DNA of 64,000 bases from Amycolatopsis dendrobii (lineage in GTDB: Bacteria > Actinomycetota > Actinomycetes > Mycobacteriales > Pseudonocardiaceae). The translations under genes were made by a program, and so were the position numbers. Location: the NCBI RefSeq assembly GCF_014145675.1, contig NZ_JACGZW010000010.1:1-64000 (forward strand), read 5' to 3'. Below are positions 23,728-33,200 of this stretch, in pieces (position 1 is the first letter of the stretch; each line of letters opens with the position of its first letter). The notes below the pieces were generated by a model. That model saw only the letters and a list, made by a program, of their open reading frames with translations, ran no database searches and was not told the origin of the DNA.

Positions 23728-24884
23728 GGTTTCCGCCGAGGGACGGCCATGGCCGCCAGCGCGGCGGCCGCGGCCAGCATTCCGAGCCCGGCGAGCGTCC
23801 AGCCGAGGAAGCCGAATGTCAGCACGAGCGGGACCAGCACGATCGGTCCGGTGATGCGGGCGAGCGCGGTGCTGGTGGCGAACAGTGCCTGGTATTGGCC
23901 CTGATGTCCTTCGGGGGCAAGGCTGAACGCGAGGTGCCAGGCACCGGCGGAGGCGGTCGTTTCGGCGAGGGTGAGCAGAAGCGCGCCGACTAGCGCCAGA
24001 ACCACCGGGTGTGCGGAAGCGCCGAGCGAGCCGAAGACAGAGCAGGCGGCGATCAGGAAGATTCCGGCTATCGCAAGGGATCGGCGTGCTGTACGGGCGT
24101 CGCGGACCTGTCGGCTGATCGGCAGCTGGAGGAGTACGACGAGGACGGTGTTGGCCAGCAGCACCACCGCGGATGTCCATTGTGGAGCAGAACTGCGGGT
24201 GACTATCCACAGTGGAAGCGTGACGCTGAGGATCGGCATGGTCAGCTGGGTGACCGCGGCTAGCACCGTCAGGGTGACGTAGCGGCGGTCACGCAGGGCT
24301 GGCCAGCCGGTTTGGCGTTCGGCGGGTGCGTCCGGCCCGGCGTGCAGGTACAGCGCGGTGGCGAAAACGAACAATCCGGCGTCGACGAGGAAAACGGTGA
24401 CCGCGTTGGTTCCGGCGGCCAGGACGAGTGCGCCGATGCCGGAGCCCGCGCCGATGCCGATGTTGACGGCGGTGTGCAGCAGCGCGCGGGCCCGGACACG
24501 GCCTTCGGGAGCCACCACGGTCGCGACGACGGCTTGGCGGCCCGCCGCGAGCGCGCTCTGCCCGCAGGCGAAGAGCGCGCACGCGGCGATGTACAGCGGA
24601 ACAGTGTGCGCGACGGCGAACAGCAGCAGGCCCGCGACCGCAGCGGCGGTTGCCGCGGCGAGTGCGCGGCGGGCGCCGATCCGGTCCAGCAGCGTCCCGA
24701 ACGGAACGGTGGTGGTCAGGCTCGTCGCGGCGCCGAGCGACAGCCCGAGCGCCACGATTCCCGCCGGCAGGCCGACCCTGATGGTGAAGTGGACGGCGGA
24801 CACGGCCAGCACCGCGCCGTCGCCCGCCGAGGTCAGGGCTTGTGCGGTGGCGAGCCGCCGGATCGCCGTGCGCGCGCTGGTCAT
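23694..24884 (-). CDS. MFS transporter
   Basis: A 396-residue major facilitator with about 12 predicted helices, including FGTLLDRIGARRALAAATAA (the loop 2-3 motif with D-R-GARR). The substrate is unknown; drug efflux is the usual guess. ATG at 24884 overlaps the stop of the upstream AhpD-like gene (ATGA), so the two are co-translated. The 3' end runs 34 bases into the convergent acyl-CoA dehydrogenase gene. Confidence 0.82.
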   Translation of the reverse strand: MTSARTAIRRLATAQALTSAGDGAVLAVSAVHFTIRVGLPAGIVALGLSLGAATSLTTTVPFGTLLDRIGARRALAAATAAAVAGLLLFAVAHTVPLYIAACALFACGQSALAAGRQAVVATVVAPEGRVRARALLHTAVNIGIGAGSGIGALVLAAGTNAVTVFLVDAGLFVFATALYLHAGPDAPAERQTGWPALRDRRYVTLTVLAAVTQLTMPILSVTLPLWIVTRSSAPQWTSAVVLLANTVLVVLLQLPISRQVRDARTARRSLAIAGIFLIAACSVFGSLGASAHPVVLALVGALLLTLAETTASAGAWHLAFSLAPEGHQGQYQALFATSTALARITGPIVLVPLVLTFGFLGWTLAGLGMLAAAAALAAMAVPRRKPQRKADCPVIA

Positions 24885-25357
24885 GCCGGGCTGACCGACC
24901 AGCAGCGGGTCGTCACGCCGACCGTGTTCCACATGTTGATCGCGGTGATGAGCGCGATCACCGCCGCCGCGCCTTCCTCGCCGAGTGCCTTGACCGCCTC
25001 GGAAACGGTCGACTCGGGCACATGCGTTTCGGACAGGCGCGTGACGTCCTCGGTGAGCGCGAACGCGGCCCGCTCGGCTGCGGTGAACAGGCCGGATTCC
25101 GCCCAGACGGCGAGCGCGTCGACCCGCTGAGCCGTGACGCCTTCCTTGCGCGCGGCCTGCGAGTGCATGTCGACGCAGTACGCGCAGCCGTTGATCTGGG
25201 ACGCGCGGAGGCGGACCAGTTCGCGCAGGGCCGGGTCGATGCCGGCGTGGTCGAGCTGCTGGGTGGCGGCGTCGTCCAAAGTGCTCATCGCACGGGAGAA
25301 AATCGGGGCCAGAGCGTCGAAATCGAGGCGCTGGGGGATGGGGATCGTCGTGGTCAT
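24881..25357 (-). CDS. AhpD-like carboxymuconolactone decarboxylase family protein
   Basis: A 158-residue all-helical protein with the AhpD core LRASQINGCAYCVDMHSQAA, i.e. CxxC followed by His, the peroxidase-active-site pattern. Proteins of this type act in alkylhydroperoxide reduction or thiol redox reactions. It starts at ATG 25357 and is followed by the MFS gene with a four-base overlap. The MocR regulator upstream (25406-26791) is transcribed in the same direction. Confidence 0.85.
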   Translation of the reverse strand: MTTTIPIPQRLDFDALAPIFSRAMSTLDDAATQQLDHAGIDPALRELVRLRASQINGCAYCVDMHSQAARKEGVTAQRVDALAVWAESGLFTAAERAAFALTEDVTRLSETHVPESTVSEAVKALGEEGAAAVIALITAINMWNTVGVTTRCWSVSPA

Positions 25358-25405
25358 GGACCTAGATTAGGTCGCGAATGGACCGGGTTCCCGGCCAATC
25401 TGACG

Positions 25406-26791
25406 CTAGTAACTCAGACCATTTGCCAGCGCGTCGGCGGCCAAGGAGAGGGCGCGGGCGGCGCGGGCGGACGACACCGCGCCGTATCCGATGACGACCC
25501 CGGCGCGGTCCGGGTCGCCGCCGGGTGCGCGGTAGCCGGCGAGTCCTTCGAGGGCGACGCCGAACTGGCGGGCGGCGGCGAGGGTGCGTTCTTCGGCGGC
25601 GGTGTCCGGGAGTTCGACCAGGCATTGCAGACCCGCGGCGAGACCGCCGGGCCGCAGGTCCGGGGTGCGTTCGGCGAGGAGCCGGGCGAACAGTTCGCGA
25701 CGCGTCCGGAACGTGGCCCGGCGTCGGCGGACGGCGCGGTCGTACTCGTGGGAATCGAGGAAACGGGCGAGGACCTGCTGGTGCAGGCCGCTGGGCGTGA
25801 CGCCGCTGAGGTTCCGCTGCCGGAGCAGTTCGGGGAGGAGATCGGGCGGGGCCACGGCCCAGGCGACGCCGACGGCCGGGGCGAGCGCTTTGCTCGACGT
25901 GCCCAGGTACACGACTCGATCCGGCGCGAGGGCTTGGAGCGCGCCGATACTGCGGCGGTCGTAGCGGAATTCGCCGTCGTAGTCGTCTTCCAGGATCAGC
26001 GCGTCGCGGGCGTTCGCCCATTCGACGGCGGCTCGGCGGCGTTCCGGGGAGAGCGGGACCCCGGTCGGGAATTGGTGGGCTGGAGTGAGGAAGACCGCGT
26101 CGGCCTTCGTGCCGGCGAGGTCCGCGCCTTCCGCGTCGACAGGGATCGCGACGATGTCCAACCCGGACTCGGCGATGATGCGCCGGTGCCGCTCGTGCCC
26201 GTACTCCTCGACGGCGATCCGCTTGCCGCCGCGGGCGCGAATACTGCGGCAGGTCAACGAAAGCAGGTCGCCGAAGCCGCTGCCGATCACGATGTCCCCC
26301 GCGGTGACGCCGCGCGTGCGGGCCAGGTATCCGGCGAGGGTGTCGCGGAGTTCGGGCACTCCCTCGGGCGGTGCGTAGGCGAACGCGGAGACCGGCATTT
26401 CCGACAGCGCCCGCCGGGTTTGCGCGCTCCATTGGCTGCGCGGGAAGTCTCCGGCGTCGGCGAGGCCGCCGCGCAATTCGTATTCCGGCGGCGATTGTTG
26501 TTGCTTGGCAGCTGGTTGCGCCTGCCGCGGGAAGCCGGCGATCCACGTTCCGGCGCCGACGCGGCTTTCCAGCCAGCCTTCGGCGGCGAGTCGCGAGTAG
26601 ACCTCGGAGACGGTGCTGCGGGCGATGCCGAGGTCGGTGGCGAGTGCGCGCGAGGCGGGCAGCCGGGTGCCCACCGGGAGACGGCCGTCGACGACCGCGG
26701 CGCGCAAAGCCGTTTCGAGCGCGTGCGCTGGGCGGGTGGTGGACACGGGCAGGTAGAGGTCGAGCCCGTCGGCCGCCGATGCGCGCTTCAT
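25406..26791 (-). CDS. MocR-type (GntR/aminotransferase) regulator
   Basis: A 461-residue fusion. Residues 1-80 are a GntR winged helix (LPVGTRLPASRALATDLGIA, then RSTVSEVYSRLAAEGWLESR). Residues 110-455 are a fold-type I aminotransferase with EDDYDGEFRYD and the PLP-lysine region LGTSSKALAPAVG. This PdxR-like pattern implies PLP- or amino-compound-responsive control. It lies 48 bases upstream of the AhpD-like gene on the same strand, so it may be co-transcribed with it. Confidence 0.86.
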   Translation of the reverse strand: MKRASAADGLDLYLPVSTTRPAHALETALRAAVVDGRLPVGTRLPASRALATDLGIARSTVSEVYSRLAAEGWLESRVGAGTWIAGFPRQAQPAAKQQQSPPEYELRGGLADAGDFPRSQWSAQTRRALSEMPVSAFAYAPPEGVPELRDTLAGYLARTRGVTAGDIVIGSGFGDLLSLTCRSIRARGGKRIAVEEYGHERHRRIIAESGLDIVAIPVDAEGADLAGTKADAVFLTPAHQFPTGVPLSPERRRAAVEWANARDALILEDDYDGEFRYDRRSIGALQALAPDRVVYLGTSSKALAPAVGVAWAVAPPDLLPELLRQRNLSGVTPSGLHQQVLARFLDSHEYDRAVRRRRATFRTRRELFARLLAERTPDLRPGGLAAGLQCLVELPDTAAEERTLAAARQFGVALEGLAGYRAPGGDPDRAGVVIGYGAVSSARAARALSLAADALANGLSY

Positions 26792-26869
26792 GCGCCGGAC
26801 TTTAGCCGCTTCGTCAGCGGAGAGCCTGCGCGATCCGCCCGCGCCGCTATCGACGTAACAATCGGGACG

Positions 26870-26907
26870 CGGAAACGCCCGGCCAGGACTGCCCGGCCGG
26901 GCGTTTC
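26870..26907 (-). terminator. Strong hairpin terminator of the phospholipase gene
   Basis: GGAAACGCCCGGCC (26870-26883) and GGCCGGGCGTTTCC (26894-26907) form a perfect 14-bp stem with a 10-base loop, 28 bases past the phospholipase stop. Confidence 0.8.
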
Positions 26908-26935
26908 CGTTATGCGCGAACGTGTTCCGCAGTGA

Positions 26936-29071
26936 TCATCGCCGCGGACCCGGGTCGCTGAAGCTCGGTCGGCCGGTCTCGTTGTGCCCGGCGAACCGGC
27001 GCAGGTAGCCCGGCGCGGCGGGGTCGGTCAGCGAGATGTCGAACCAGCCGAACGCGGACGCCGTTTCGCACGGCACCCGGCGGGTTTCGCCCGGGCCGAG
27101 CACGATCGTGCGGGCGGCACCACGGCTGTAATCGTTGCGCAGCTTCACTTTCCGACGCTGTCGGCCCGGGTTCGTGACGGTCAGGGTCAGCAGCGGGGCA
27201 CCGTAATTGTTCGTGGACACCGACACCTCGGGTTCGGTGGTGTCCGCGGTAGTGCCAGTGAACTGCGCTAGGTAACCGTTCGCGCCGGTCACGCGCAGGT
27301 CGTAGTTGCCGTGCTCGTCGGTGCCTGGCGCGCCTTCCCAAGTGTCGGTGAGGGTGTCGTGCGCGGCGACCGTGTAGCGGCGGGGCGAGTCGCCGTGCGC
27401 GTAGACGTAGAAGTGCGCGCCCACGGTGCCGTCGTTGGTGAACCGCACCGAAACCGAGTGCCCGTCACGGTTCCCGGCGAGCGCGGTGGTGAACCGGTAC
27501 GGCAGCGCCCGCGCGGGACGGACGCCCGGCTCCTGCTTCGGCATCGCCTGCGGCAGCTTCACCGAGAACGGCTGGTTCTTGCTCGGCAGCGGGGCGGGCG
27601 TGGGGGTGACGACCGGTTTGGTCTGCGGGCGGGAGAAGTCGAACGCCGAGGTGAGGTCGCCGCAGACGGACCGGCGCCAGGCGCTGATGTTCGGCTCCGC
27701 CACGCCGAACCGGGCTTCCAGGAAGCGCAGCACCGACGTGTGGTCGAAGGTTTCCGAGCAGACCCAGCCGCCGCGCGACCACGGCGACACGACGAACATC
27801 GGCACCCGGGAACCGAGTCCGGCCGGGTGCTTGCCGGCCAGCCGGTGGCCGCTCGGGCCGGTTCCGGTGCTCGGGCGCAGCTTGTCGAAGTCGAGGAACT
27901 CGTCGGCGAGGCTGGCCGAGAGCGTCCGCGACACGAGGCCGTCCGTGCCCGGCTGGTTCAGCAGCGGCGGCATCGGCGGGACGACGTGGTCGAACAGGCC
28001 GTCGTTCTCGTCGTAGTTGACGAAGAAGACGGTCTTGCTCCACACCTCGGGGTTCGAGACCAGCGCGTCGAGGACGAGGTTCAGGTAGTACGCGCCGTCG
28101 CTGGCGGACGCCGCCGCGTGCTCGCTGTACTTGTACGGCGGGACGATCCAGGTGACCTGCGGCAGCTTCCCGGCCTGCACGTCGGCGCGGAACTCCTTGA
28201 GCGTGTGCGTCGAGACGCCCTGCTCGACCAGCGGGCCGGAAGCGCCCTCCTGCGGGTGGTACTGCGCGAAAAACTCGAGGGAGTTGTCCGTGTAGTTGTC
28301 CGTCGGCTCGCCCGGGATGCCGCTGCCGCCCTGGTAAAGCTTCCAGGTGACGCCGGCCTTCTGCAGCCGCTCGGGGTAGGTGGTCCAGGTGTAGCCGTTG
28401 GTGTTCGCGCGCTCGTCCAGACCGGGGCCGTTCGGCTTGGCGCCGAGCCGGTTCTGCGTGTCGATGGTGCCCGACCAGAGCATGATCCGGTTTGGCGCGG
28501 TGTCGGCGGGAACCGAGCAGTGGTAGGCGTCGCAGATGGTGAACGCCTCGGCCAGCGCGTAGTGGTAAGGCAGCTCGGAACGCTGCTGGTAGCACATGGT
28601 GAACACGTCCTGCTTCTCGTTCACCCAGCCGTCATAGCGTCCGCCGTTCCAGAGCGGCTCGCCGCTGCCCCAGCTGTGGTCGGTGCCGGCGATGTGCTCG
28701 CTGGTGCGCAGGGCGTCGAGCGGGAACGGCAGCACGTACTCGGCGTCGTCGGGAAGGCCCCGGCCGTTGTAGCGGGAGGTGCGCGTCTTCGCCGGCGGCT
28801 GGTAGAACACCGGCCGCCCGTTGGGCAGCAGGTGCGGCCGCGGGTCGCCGTAGCCGCGCACGCCGCGCATGGTGCCGAAGTAGTGGTCGAAGGACCGGTT
28901 CTCCTGCATGAGGACGACGACGTGCTCGACGTCCTCGATGGTCCCCGACCGGCGGGCCGGTTCGACCGCGAGCGCCTTTCCGATCGACCCGGGCAGCAGC
29001 CCGCCTGCCGCCGCTCCGGCGAGCGATGCGCCCGCCATGCCCAGAAAGTTCCGGCGACTCGTACCCGCCAT
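26936..29071 (-). CDS. Tat-exported phosphocholine-preferring phospholipase C
   Basis: A 711-residue secreted enzyme. The N-terminus MAGTSRRNFLGMAGASLAG is a twin-arginine signal (SRRNFLG). VEHVVVLMQENRSFDHYFGT near residue 45 is the bacterial phospholipase C/acid phosphatase signature; the C-terminal ~200 residues hold two DUF756 domains. It should hydrolyse phosphatidylcholine or sphingomyelin outside the cell, perhaps for phosphate scavenging. ATG at 29071 is preceded by GGAGG. The 335-base gap to the next gene contains a short direct repeat (29291-29310). Monocistronic with its own terminator. Confidence 0.9.
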   Translation of the reverse strand: MAGTSRRNFLGMAGASLAGAAAGGLLPGSIGKALAVEPARRSGTIEDVEHVVVLMQENRSFDHYFGTMRGVRGYGDPRPHLLPNGRPVFYQPPAKTRTSRYNGRGLPDDAEYVLPFPLDALRTSEHIAGTDHSWGSGEPLWNGGRYDGWVNEKQDVFTMCYQQRSELPYHYALAEAFTICDAYHCSVPADTAPNRIMLWSGTIDTQNRLGAKPNGPGLDERANTNGYTWTTYPERLQKAGVTWKLYQGGSGIPGEPTDNYTDNSLEFFAQYHPQEGASGPLVEQGVSTHTLKEFRADVQAGKLPQVTWIVPPYKYSEHAAASASDGAYYLNLVLDALVSNPEVWSKTVFFVNYDENDGLFDHVVPPMPPLLNQPGTDGLVSRTLSASLADEFLDFDKLRPSTGTGPSGHRLAGKHPAGLGSRVPMFVVSPWSRGGWVCSETFDHTSVLRFLEARFGVAEPNISAWRRSVCGDLTSAFDFSRPQTKPVVTPTPAPLPSKNQPFSVKLPQAMPKQEPGVRPARALPYRFTTALAGNRDGHSVSVRFTNDGTVGAHFYVYAHGDSPRRYTVAAHDTLTDTWEGAPGTDEHGNYDLRVTGANGYLAQFTGTTADTTEPEVSVSTNNYGAPLLTLTVTNPGRQRRKVKLRNDYSRGAARTIVLGPGETRRVPCETASAFGWFDISLTDPAAPGYLRRFAGHNETGRPSFSDPGPRR

Positions 29072-29290
29072 GGTGCGTTCCTCCACGTGTTCACGGCGAG
29101 ACAGCGGTCGCCCGGAGTTACCGGCCGCCGCTCGCCCGGGGGAGAGCATGAACGAGCCGAGTGTCCCGGATCTGGCGCGCGGGTGAATACTTCCGGTTCG
29201 CCGCGACCGCGCCGGATCCCGGCAATCCGGACGCCGCCCGCCCGTCATGCCGAGGGGCCGGTTGCCGGGCATTCCGGGCAAACGGCGAGT

Positions 29291-29310
29291 TAACCGCTCA
29301 TAACGGCTCG
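29291..29310. promoter_or_regulatory. Ten-base direct repeat in the phospholipase/YbaB-like intergenic region
   Basis: TAACCGCTCA and TAACGGCTCG are adjacent. In an otherwise GC-rich 335-base gap (29072-29406) this is the only clear repeat; it could be an activator or PHO-type site, but the spacing is 10 rather than the usual 11. No other feature is seen in the gap. Confidence 0.3.
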
Positions 29311-29406
29311 GCTATTCGAGCTAACTTGCCTTGCGCGAACCGTGTGCCTCGAACGCCGGTGGTTTCCTCTGGTGGGTCCGAAAACGGGGGAACGGGGGAT
29401 GCGGGG

Positions 29407-29943
29407 ATGAGCGATCCGCTGTCCGGTGACGCCGGCGACGCGGCGGCGCGCGTGGACCGGATGGTGGCTGAGGCGAAGCAGAAAGCCCAGCGGTATCAAG
29501 CGATGCAGGCGGCGGTCGGGCAGGTCTCGGTGACCGAGACAGGCAAGGACGGTCTGGTCACGGTCACGGTCGACTCCGCGGGGAACGTGACCGATCTGCG
29601 GATCACCGATCAGGTCCGGGAGTGCTCCGGCGCACAGGTCGCCGCGGCGGTGCTGACGACTTTGCGGCGCGCGCAGGCGCGGTTGCCGGACCGGCTCGGC
29701 GAGGTCATGGCGGAGACGATCGGCGACGACCGGCAGACGATGGACACGATCGTCGGCAACTACCGGGCCAGGTTTCCCGAGCCGGAGCCGGAGGAACCGG
29801 ACCCCGGGGAGGACCGCAACGTCCGGAATCTCGGCGGCATCGAAGAAGAATCCGCGCCGAAGCCGTCTCCGGTGCGCAGGCCGCCCGGCGACTCCGACGA
29901 CGGCGACGACGGCTTCGGCCAGTCCTTCATGACACGGGGATGA
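29407..29943 (+). CDS. YbaB/EbfC-like protein heading the toxin locus
   Basis: A 178-residue protein. Residues 15-115 resemble YbaB/EbfC (VTVTVDSAGNVTDLRITDQV and the helical flanks), a nucleoid-associated fold often found as the first gene of actinobacterial ESX/EspC toxin loci. The C-terminal 60 residues are acidic and Pro-rich, probably disordered. ATG at 29407 follows a G-rich site. The EspC-like gene starts 4 bases after its stop, so the genes form an operon. The function in such loci is not known; DNA binding is not assumed. Confidence 0.72.
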   Translation: MSDPLSGDAGDAAARVDRMVAEAKQKAQRYQAMQAAVGQVSVTETGKDGLVTVTVDSAGNVTDLRITDQVRECSGAQVAAAVLTTLRRAQARLPDRLGEVMAETIGDDRQTMDTIVGNYRARFPEPEPEEPDPGEDRNVRNLGGIEEESAPKPSPVRRPPGDSDDGDDGFGQSFMTRG

Positions 29944-29947
29944 TCCG

Positions 29948-30280
29948 ATGGCAGGTGACGGTTCCGGCGGCTACGAGGTCCATCCGGACGATCTCGCCAA
30001 GCACGCGCAAGCGGTGGAGCAGGTCGGCAAAACGCTGGGGCAGGCGTTGGCGGCGGCGGAGCAGGTGACGGTGGGGGTGCAGGCGTACGGCCTGATCACC
30101 GGGCCGTTGTTCGTGCCGATCGTGCTCGCGGTGAGCGCGCCGGGGCTGGCGACGCTGGCGTTGGCGCAGCAAGCGATGGGCCAGGTGGCGCACACGGTGA
30201 ACCAGGCCGTGACGACGTATCAGACCGCTGAGCAGAACCACACGCAGACCATCAACGGCCTCGGGAAGAAGCTCTCGTGA
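29948..30280 (+). CDS. EspC-like/WXG100-superfamily small secreted protein
   Basis: A 110-residue helical protein. YEVHPDDLAKHAQAVEQVGK at residues 9-28 resembles EspC-type ESX-secretion-associated proteins (helix-loop-helix partners carried to the type VII secretion system). The centre (residues 50-75) is hydrophobic. It overlaps the RHS gene by four bases (GTGA), so toxin and partner are co-translated. A chaperone or secretion-adapter role for the RHS protein is inferred from context. Confidence 0.72.
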   Translation: MAGDGSGGYEVHPDDLAKHAQAVEQVGKTLGQALAAAEQVTVGVQAYGLITGPLFVPIVLAVSAPGLATLALAQQAMGQVAHTVNQAVTTYQTAEQNHTQTINGLGKKLS

Positions 30281-33200
30281 GCAACCCGTTGGTGGCGCAG
30301 CGGCAGGACTCGACCACCTGGCACAGCGGGATCAACGTCCTCGACGACGCCGCGGGCGTGTACGACGGGGTGCAGTCCGGTTCGTGGATCGAAGGCGGGA
30401 TCGCCGCCCTCGGCACCGGACTGGACATGCTGACCATCGCGATGAACCCGGTCGGCACGCTGATCTCCTACGGGCTGAACTGGCTGATCGAGCACGTCAA
30501 ACCGTTGCAGGACGCGCTGAACCAGCTGGCCGGCGACGGCGACCAGATCTCGGCGTACTCGCAGACGTGGAAGAACGTCGGCCAGGCCACGCAGCAGGCG
30601 GCGAAGGACCTCGCCGCGACCGTGCAGAAGGACACCGCGAACTGGAAGGGCGCGGCGGCCGACGCGTACCGGGCCAATATCGGGAAGAAGATCGACCACA
30701 TCAACGCCGCCGCGACGTGCGCGAACACGATCAGCACGGTGGTGGAGGTCGTCGGCGTGATCACCGCCGCGGTGCGCTGCCTGGTCCGCGACATGATCAC
30801 CCAGGCGGTCGGCGACTTCATCCAGGACGCGCTGGAGGAGGTGTGCTCGCTCGGGCTCGGCACGCCGGTCGTGGTGGCGCAGGTGGTCGAGCAGGTGTCG
30901 GCGTGGCTGGAGAAGATCGGCGCGCTGATCAAGAAGCTGATCAACTCGGTCGAGAAGCTGCGGCCGCTGATGTCGAAGCTCGAAGAGATCTTCGCGTCGA
31001 TCAAGAAGGTGCTGGCCGAACTCCACGGCGGACGGGGCGAAGCCGGCGACGCGACCCATGTGTCGTCGGCCGAGGATCCGCACACCTCCCCGCACGGCAA
31101 GGAACCCGGCGCCGACGGAACGCAGGCCGCGCACGCCGACGATCCCGCTGCCGCGCCGGACGGGCACACCTCGCCGAGCGAGGCGCGCCCCGGCAACCCG
31201 GACGGCGAAGGCTCGGTGCACGAGAACGGCGAGCCGCGCAAGGACGGCCGCTCCAACGACGGGAAATGCGAGGGCGGCGACCCGATCGACCTGGCCACCG
31301 GCGACATGCTGATGGTGCAGACCGACGTCGAACTGCCCGGCGCGCTGCCGCTCGTGGTGACCAGGGCGCACCTGTCCTCCTACCGCGCCGGCCGGTTCTT
31401 CGGTCCGTCCTGGGCCTCGACGCTGGACGAGCGGCTCGAGTCGGACGGCACGCGGATCTGGTACGCCGCCCCGGACGGCGTGCTGCTGGCGTACCCGGTC
31501 CCGCCCGAGGACGGTTCGCCGGTGCTGCCGGAGGAAGGCGCGCGGTGGCCGCTGGCGCGCACGCCGGACGGCGGCTACGCGATCACCTGCCCGGAACTCC
31601 GCCGCACGCTGAGTTTCTCGCCCTCGCACCAGGCCGGCGCGATCACCGTGCTGCCGCTCGCGTCGATCGCCGACCGCAACGGCGACCGGATCGACGTCGA
31701 CCGCGACGAGAACGGCGTCCCGACTCTGCTGCGGCATTCGGGCGGGTACCGGATCGCGGTGGACAGCGGCAACGGGCTGGTGACCGGGCTTCGCCTGCTC
31801 GGCCCGGACGCCGGGGCCGGGATCGACCTGGTGCGCTACCGCTACGACGACGCGGGCCGGCTGGCCGAGATCCTCAACTCCTCCGGCCTTCCGGTCCGGT
31901 TCGAGTACGACAGCCACGGGCGGGTGGTCAAGTGGACCGACCGCAACGACCGTTGGTACGCCTACGTTTTCGACGAACTCGGCCGCTGCGTCCGCACCGA
32001 CGGCACCGGCGGCGCGCTGGCCTGTTCCATCGGCTACGACTCGGCGTCCCGGACGACGACCTACACCGATTCGCTGGGACAGGTCACCACCTACCACTTC
32101 AACGACGCGTGGCAGCTCGTCCGCGCGGTCGATCCCTTGGGCCACACCGTCGTCACCGAGCGGGACCGGTACGACCGGCTGCTGTCGCGCACCGATCCGC
32201 TCGGGCAGACGACGCGGTTCCGCTACGACGAGGACGGCAGGCTGATCGCCGTCACCGACCCGGACGGCCGGACCACGACCGCCGAGTACGACAGCGACGG
32301 CCAGCCGGTCGTGCTGACTGGGCCGGACGGGGCGGTGTGGCGCAACGAGTACGACGAACGCGGCAATCTCGCCGCCGTCACCGATCCCGCGGGAGCGCTC
32401 ACCCGGTACCACCTCGACAGCCGCGGGCATCCGGCCGGGCTGACCGACGCGCTCGGCCAGACCCGCCGCGTCGAATCCGACGCGGCGGGCCAACCGGTCG
32501 CGGTCACGGATTTTCTCGGTGCGACCACCCGCTACACCCGGGACGTGTTCGGCCGGATCAGCACGGTCACCGATCCGCTCGGCGGGATCACCCGGTTCTC
32601 CTGGACGGTCGAAGGCAAACTGCTGTCGTGCACGCAGCCGGACGGGACCACCGAACACTGGCGGTACGACGGCGAGGGCAACGAGATTGCTTACGTCGAC
32701 GCGCTCGGCCAGACCATCCGCACCGAGTACACCTTTTTCGACTCGCCGTCCGCGAAGATCGACGTCGACGGGTCCCGGCTGGAATTCGCGTACGACACCG
32801 AACTGCGCCTGCGGTCGGTCACCGGCGCCGGCGGCCGGGTGTGGCGGTACGACTACGACGCGGCGGGCAACCTGGTTTCGGAGACCGACTTCGGCGGGCG
32901 GACGTCGTCCTATGCGTACGATCCGGCCCGCCAGCTGATCGCGCGGACGAACGGAGCGGGCGAAGTCATGACGTTCCGCCACGACGCGCGGGGGAACGTC
33001 ATCGAGAAGAGCGTCGGCGGCCGAGTCACGACGTATGAGTTCGACGCGGCCGATCAGCTGATCCGGGCGGCCGGGCCGGATGCCGAACTGGTCCTCGAGC
33101 GGGACGCGCTCGGCCGGGTGCTCAGGGAAAGCTGCAACGGCCGGGCCGTCGAATCGGTGTACGACCTGCTCGGCAGGCGGATCCTGCGCGTGACCCCGGC

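Noticed and set aside
27311..29293. A 660-codon plus-strand frame
   Set aside because: Antisense to the phospholipase C gene with intact Tat signal and family motifs.
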